63,562 bases of DNA, taken from an uncultured Altererythrobacter sp. GTDB taxonomy: Bacteria > Pseudomonadota > Alphaproteobacteria > Sphingomonadales > Sphingomonadaceae. The stretch covers positions 1 through 63,562 of the forward strand of contig CAMPIX010000015.1 in NCBI GenBank assembly GCA_946886565.1, given 5' to 3'. Numbering within the stretch: position 1 is the first letter of the stretch; each line of letters begins with the position of its first letter. Made by a program: the position numbers and the translations under genes. Below are positions 60,256-63,562 of this stretch, piece after piece. Under the pieces are notes generated by a model, which saw nothing but the letters and a program-made list of their open reading frames with translations, had not been told where the DNA came from and searched no databases.

Positions 60256-61482
60256 ATGCACCTTCGCATAATCCTGATTTCCGCATTCCTGACCCTGCTG
60301 GCTGCGCCGCTTGCAGCGCAGATCGCCCTGCCCGGCGTGCAGGTGCCGCGCATCGGCGGTTTGCTCGATCCCGTGGGCAAGACGCTCGATCGCACGATCG
60401 ACGACACGCGCCGCGCGGCCGATCGTCTCGCGCGCGATCGGGCGGCGATGCTGGATCGGCTGGTCCGGCACAACCGCGAGTGGATCGAGCGCGACGCGCG
60501 CGGCGAACCGGCGCGCCGCGGCGAACTGCTGGTGATGGATGCCGATGCGGCGGACCTCGAACGCGCGCGCGCAGCGGGCTTCGCAACGATCGGGACAGCA
60601 CGGATCGACGATCTCGGCATGTCGGTCGTCCGCATGCGTGCGCCGGAGGACGTCGATCTCGACGACGCGGAGGAAGCGCTGGCGGAGCTGCTTCCCGCGG
60701 CCATCGTGAGCGCGGACAATCTCCACTTCCAGGCGGGGCGCACCGGCGCCGCGGTCTTGCCGCTCGCGGCTTCCAGCGCCGCGGGCACGAGCCGTTCGGC
60801 AGTCGGCATGATCGACGGGGCGCCGGGGAAAGGCGTCGCGGTGGCCGAGGTGCGGGGCTTCGCAAGCGGGGCGCCGATCCCGAGCAACCACGGCAGCGCG
60901 ATCGCGTCCCTGCTGGCGTCGGCGGGCGTGGGGACAATCCGTGTCGCCGACGTCTACGGCACCGACAAGGCGGGCGGGAACGCGCTGGCCATCGCGCGCG
61001 GGCTGGGCTGGCTCGTCGGCGAAGGCAGCGAGGTGGTCACCATCAGCCTCGTCGGCCCCCGCAACCCGGTCCTCGAACGCGCGATCGATCGTGCACATGC
61101 AAAGGGCGTGGTCATCGTCGCTGCGGTCGGTAACGACGGGCCCGCGGCGCCGCCTGCCTATCCGGCGAGCTACGACAACGTCGTCGCGGTCACGGCGGTC
61201 GACGGGAAGCGCCGCGCTCTGATCGAGGCGGGCCGTGCGCGTGGTCTCGACTATGCGGCACCCGGGGCCGACATCACCGGACTCAACGCCCGGGGCAAGC
61301 GTGTGGAGCTGCGCGGAACCTCGTTCGCGACGCCGCTGGTCGCTGCCCGTATCGCCCGCGCGCTATCTTCGGGCCGCAACTGGCGTCCAGCGCTCGATGC
61401 GGAGGCGATCGATCTGGGCGAGGAAGGCCGCGACGAAGTCTACGGGCGCGGTCTGGTGTGCGCCTCCTGCGACGGGCGGTGA
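60256..61482 (+). CDS. Subtilisin-like serine protease, family S8
   Basis: A 408-residue exported protease with a signal peptide (cleavage near residue 21, PLAAQ). A helical propeptide-like segment (about 30-170) precedes the S8 domain. The triad is Asp187 (VGMIDGAPG), His212 (SNHGSAIASLLA) and Ser356 (GTSFATPLVAARIA), and the oxyanion Asn is in AAVGNDGPA. The ATG at 60256 is chosen over an upstream frame start at 60238. It is divergent from the ECF sigma/anti-sigma pair, so it may be a target of that sigma factor or a protease in its signalling. Confidence 0.93.
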   Translation: MHLRIILISAFLTLLAAPLAAQIALPGVQVPRIGGLLDPVGKTLDRTIDDTRRAADRLARDRAAMLDRLVRHNREWIERDARGEPARRGELLVMDADAADLERARAAGFATIGTARIDDLGMSVVRMRAPEDVDLDDAEEALAELLPAAIVSADNLHFQAGRTGAAVLPLAASSAAGTSRSAVGMIDGAPGKGVAVAEVRGFASGAPIPSNHGSAIASLLASAGVGTIRVADVYGTDKAGGNALAIARGLGWLVGEGSEVVTISLVGPRNPVLERAIDRAHAKGVVIVAAVGNDGPAAPPAYPASYDNVVAVTAVDGKRRALIEAGRARGLDYAAPGADITGLNARGKRVELRGTSFATPLVAARIARALSSGRNWRPALDAEAIDLGEEGRDEVYGRGLVCASCDGR

Positions 61483-61588
61483 GAGATCCCGGGCATCCGG
61501 TGGATTACGCCGGTGCTCCCGTCCGTTTTCCTTTCGATGCAGGCGTCACCCCATCCCCGGGGAGCCTGTGCCAGGAAAGGAAAGCCCA

Positions 61589-62446
61589 ATGAAAAAGCTT
61601 CTTCTCGCCGCTTCGGCGCTCACCCTCGCAGCCGCCCCGCAGGCCCATGCGCAGCTACTCTCCGGCACCGGTATCGGGCAAGTGACCGGAGGCGTCACCG
61701 GCGCTGTCGGACCGATCAGCCGCATGCCGGGCGAAACCCTGCGAACGACCACTCGCGGTTCGCTGCGCGGCGACGCCCGCACGCGCGGCAGCCAGCGGGT
61801 CGACCGGCGCTCCGGTTCCGTATCGGCCGAGCGCTCGGCCGATGGCGATTTCGACGCGACCGCGTCGCAGCTCCTCGGCTCGCCGCTGGGTTCGGCCAAT
61901 GGATCGGCTTCGGGCGGGGGCAGCGCTTCGGGCTCGGGCAGCGCCGAAGCCAACCTGATCGGCACCGATGCCGTGCGCGATGTCGTCGGCCGTGGTGCGC
62001 AAGGCGCGCGTAATGCAGCATCCGGCGTTCGCAATCTCGCAACCGGCACTGCCGGTGCAGCGCGCGACCGCGCGAGCGGAATGGCCGGTCAGGTTGGAAA
62101 CCTCGCGGGTTCGGCCAGTGGCAGCGGATCGGCGGCGGGCAACGGCGCAGCCGCGCTGGGTGATGGCATGTTGGCAGCCGCCGGCAGCGCTGCTGCCTCG
62201 GGCGACGGCGCCTTCGCTGTGGCCCCCGGCATGCCGGTCATCGCACCGGACGGCGCTTCGCTCGGCAAGGTTCGTCAGGTCGTCAGCGATTCACGCGGGC
62301 GCGTCCGGCAAGTGCTTGTCGAAGCAGGCGACCGCCAGTTCGCGATCCCGGCAGGCAATCTCGCCGCCAGCGGCACTACGCTGATCGTGGCGCAGGGTGC
62401 CGCGACGAGTGCAAACGATGCGGGCGAGGAGGCTTCACCCGAATAG
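61589..62446 (+). CDS. Exported Gly/Ser/Ala-rich protein with PRC-barrel-like C-terminus
   Basis: A 285-residue protein with a signal peptide (cleavage after AHAQ, near residue 22). A low-complexity middle (about 95-205) is built of Gly, Ser and Ala with repeated GSASG/GSGSA units. A C-terminal segment (about 210-270: GMPVIAPDGASLGKVRQVVSD, then RFAIPAGN-like strands) resembles a PRC-barrel. GGAAAGG provides the ribosome-binding site. Its job is unknown; PRC barrels usually serve as binding or assembly modules. It follows the S8 protease by 107 bp and could be in the same stress regulon. Confidence 0.75.
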   Translation: MKKLLLAASALTLAAAPQAHAQLLSGTGIGQVTGGVTGAVGPISRMPGETLRTTTRGSLRGDARTRGSQRVDRRSGSVSAERSADGDFDATASQLLGSPLGSANGSASGGGSASGSGSAEANLIGTDAVRDVVGRGAQGARNAASGVRNLATGTAGAARDRASGMAGQVGNLAGSASGSGSAAGNGAAALGDGMLAAAGSAAASGDGAFAVAPGMPVIAPDGASLGKVRQVVSDSRGRVRQVLVEAGDRQFAIPAGNLAASGTTLIVAQGAATSANDAGEEASPE

Positions 62447-62469
62447 TTGGCGGCGGAATCCATGCGTCA

Positions 62470-62497
62470 GGGCAGCCGGATGATTTTCCGGCTGCCC
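62470..62497 (+). terminator. Hairpin after PRC-barrel-like gene
   Basis: GGGCAGCCGG (62470-62479) pairs with CCGGCTGCCC (62488-62497) around an 8-nt loop, 24 bp after the stop at 62446. It is terminator-like but lacks a T-run on either strand. It sits between that gene and the tRNA 3' end. Confidence 0.55.
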
Positions 62498-62544
62498 AGC
62501 GCGCGCCTCGTCAATGATCGACGGGCGGACCGGATAGCGAGCGG

Positions 62545-62634
<90 letters not shown>

Positions 62635-62753
62635 GCGAGGATCCAAGCAACGGGCGCGCAGGCCCGACCGAAGCGAGCGCGCCGGTTAGCGGAGCCGCCC
62701 CGGCTTGCCAAGCCCCCAAGTTCCACGCCGCGGTGGACGGCGCGGATGCGGTG

Positions 62754-62781
62754 CTTGTTTCGTTAAGGCGAAATCCTATAT
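62754..62781 (+). promoter_or_regulatory. RpoH-type heat-shock promoter candidate for hspQ
   Basis: CTTG at 62754-62757, 17 bp, then CCTATAT at 62775-62781. This fits the alphaproteobacterial RpoH pattern CTTG-N17/18-CyTATnT. It lies directly before the HspQ gene, a known heat-shock family. The same segment can also be read as sigma-70 TTGTTT-N16-TATATC. Confidence 0.55.
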
Positions 62782-62792
62782 CCTGCCGTCCA

Positions 62793-63173
62793 ATGGAACG
62801 TTCGCAGTTCTTCTCCAGCCAGGCGGGCCGCTTCATCGAGATGCCGCGCCACGCCCACGCGCGCTTCGGCATCGGCGACGTGGTGCGGCACCGCATGTTC
62901 GATTTCCGCGGCGTCGTGTTCGACGTCGACCCCGTCTTCTCGAACAGCGAGGAATGGTACGAGGCGATTCCCGAGGACATCCGTCCGCGGCGCGACCAGC
63001 CGTTCTACCACCTGCTCGCCGAGAACGAGGAATCGTCCTATGTCGCCTACGTCAGCCAGCAGAACCTGCTGCCCGACGCCGACGGCGGCCCGGTCGAGCA
63101 CCCCAACGTGGCCGAACTGTTCGAGGATTTCCGCAACGGCCGCTACAAGATGCGCCGCTCGCTGACGCACTGA
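62793..63173 (+). CDS. hspQ: Heat shock protein HspQ (hemimethylated DNA-binding YccV-like)
   Basis: A 126-residue protein with the HspQ/YccV fold: ARFGIGDVVRHRMFDFRGVVFDVDP, QPFYHLLAENEESSYVAYVSQQNLLPD and a C-terminal helix. In enterobacteria HspQ is a specificity factor and substrate of the Lon protease. The ATG at 62793 has no ribosome-binding site, and the presumed promoter would leave only about 5 nt of leader. Met17 at 62841 would give a normal leader and still contain the whole conserved domain. It converges on the ABC permease gene with a small hairpin between. Confidence 0.9.
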   Translation: MERSQFFSSQAGRFIEMPRHAHARFGIGDVVRHRMFDFRGVVFDVDPVFSNSEEWYEAIPEDIRPRRDQPFYHLLAENEESSYVAYVSQQNLLPDADGGPVEHPNVAELFEDFRNGRYKMRRSLTH

Positions 63174-63184
63174 TTTGAAGGTGC

Positions 63185-63206
63185 GCTCACGACATCGGTC
63201 GTGAGC
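63185..63206. terminator. Hairpin between convergent hspQ and ABC permease genes
   Basis: GCTCACGAC (63185-63193) and GTCGTGAGC (63198-63206) form a 9-bp perfect stem with an ATCG loop. It lies in the 39-bp gap between convergent genes and may end both transcripts. T-runs are absent. Confidence 0.6.
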
Positions 63207-63212
63207 TTGCGG

Positions 63213-63562
63213 CTAATCCTTCAGCTTCCAGCCCGACTTGAGCACGCGGTAGCAGGCGTAGGCCAGCACGAGGTTGAACAGGCCGAGCCCGAGTGCGCTC
63301 TGGACCAGCGCGGCGTCGGTGTTGCCGATGTCGCTCTGGCCCAGAAAGCCGTAGCGGAAGCCCGAAATCACGTAGAAGAACGGGTTCGCGCGGCTGATCG
63401 CCTGGAATGCGGGCGCGAGGTTGTCGATCACGTAGAACGTGCCCGAAAGCAGTGCGAGCGGGGCGACGACGAAGTTGGTAATCGCCGCGTTGTGATCGAA
63501 CTTCTCGGCCCAGATCGAGGTCAGGAAGCCCATCAGCGAGAGCATGACCGCGCCCATCAGCC
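63213..63562 (-). CDS. ABC-2 type transporter permease, C-terminal part (5' end outside window)
   Basis: About 116 residues of an ABC-2 family permease, with its start beyond the window edge. Four hydrophobic segments remain, including the family's typical NFVVAPLALLSGTFYVIDNLAP loop and ANPFFYVISGFRYGFLG, then a last helix and the C-terminus VLKSGWKLKD. Such permeases pair with an ATPase to export lipids, polysaccharides or drugs. The ATPase is probably upstream outside the window, and the substrate cannot be told. Confidence 0.88.
   Translation of the reverse strand, partial: LMGAVMLSLMGFLTSIWAEKFDHNAAITNFVVAPLALLSGTFYVIDNLAPAFQAISRANPFFYVISGFRYGFLGQSDIGNTDAALVQSALGLGLFNLVLAYACYRVLKSGWKLKD

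Overview
The window is a high-GC bacterial chromosome segment, most likely from an alphaproteobacterium of the order Sphingomonadales (Erythrobacteraceae/Sphingomonadaceae-like). Supporting signs are a Xanthomonas/Caulobacter-type TonB receptor beside exo-mannosidases, a hemC-hemD-mitofilin-like gene order, an EcfG-like GGAAC/GGTT promoter, an alphaproteobacterial RpoH-like promoter at hspQ, and very dense packing with many ATGA/GTGA start-stop overlaps. The taxonomic call is inference. No CRISPR array, insertion sequence, prophage or integrase was seen.

Left third (1-17.4 kb), mainly housekeeping: the end of uvrB, an exported S10 carboxypeptidase, a lipoprotein, DsbD, a UbiH-family hydroxylase, hemC-hemD with a membrane coiled-coil protein, tsaD-gpsA-flippase, a three-gene membrane cluster (OmpA/BON-like protein, 36-aa microprotein, helix-hairpin-helix protein), a lone response regulator, and gcdH-maiA-fumarylacetoacetase for glutaryl-CoA and aromatic ring-cleavage products.

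Signalling block (17.4-25.1 kb, minus strand): an EAL phosphodiesterase, a LysM/TPR lipoprotein, a transmembrane Ser/Thr kinase, a TagH-like FHA protein, a PP2C phosphatase and a MASE1-PAS-GGDEF cyclase follow one another. They appear to join protein phosphorylation at the envelope to c-di-GMP turnover. No type VI secretion gene lies in the window.

Copper block (25.3-29.8 kb, minus): two small His/Cys/Met-rich exported proteins, CopA-type multicopper oxidase, CopB-type outer-membrane protein and a DUF2231 membrane protein. They lie behind a promoter with a 19-bp spacer and dyad, the hallmark of MerR/CueR-family control.

Alpha-mannan block (29.8-49.1 kb): a TonB receptor, three GH92 alpha-mannosidases, a GH125 exo-alpha-1,6-mannosidase, a GH43 enzyme, a ROK sugar kinase, two sugar transporters (FucP-like and sugar-porter), mannose-6-phosphate isomerase and a ROK repressor. 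They would import, trim and phosphorylate mannose or mannose-containing glycans.

Sugar-oxidation block (49.3-58.2 kb): a GMC flavoenzyme with a C-x5-C-x3-C cluster motif, a Tat-signalled gluconate-dehydrogenase subunit-3 partner, cytochrome c, a DUF1080 hydrolase, three isomerase-like TIM barrels (two with Tat-type signals), an MFS permease and a Gfo/Idh/MocA oxidoreductase. This composition suggests periplasmic oxidation to 3-keto-glycosides followed by cleavage.

Right end (58.5-63.6 kb): a small secreted protein with strong hairpins, an ECF sigma/anti-sigma pair divergent from a subtilisin-like protease, a Gly/Ser/Ala-rich PRC-barrel-like protein, tRNA-Ser(CGA), hspQ and the end of an ABC-2 permease.
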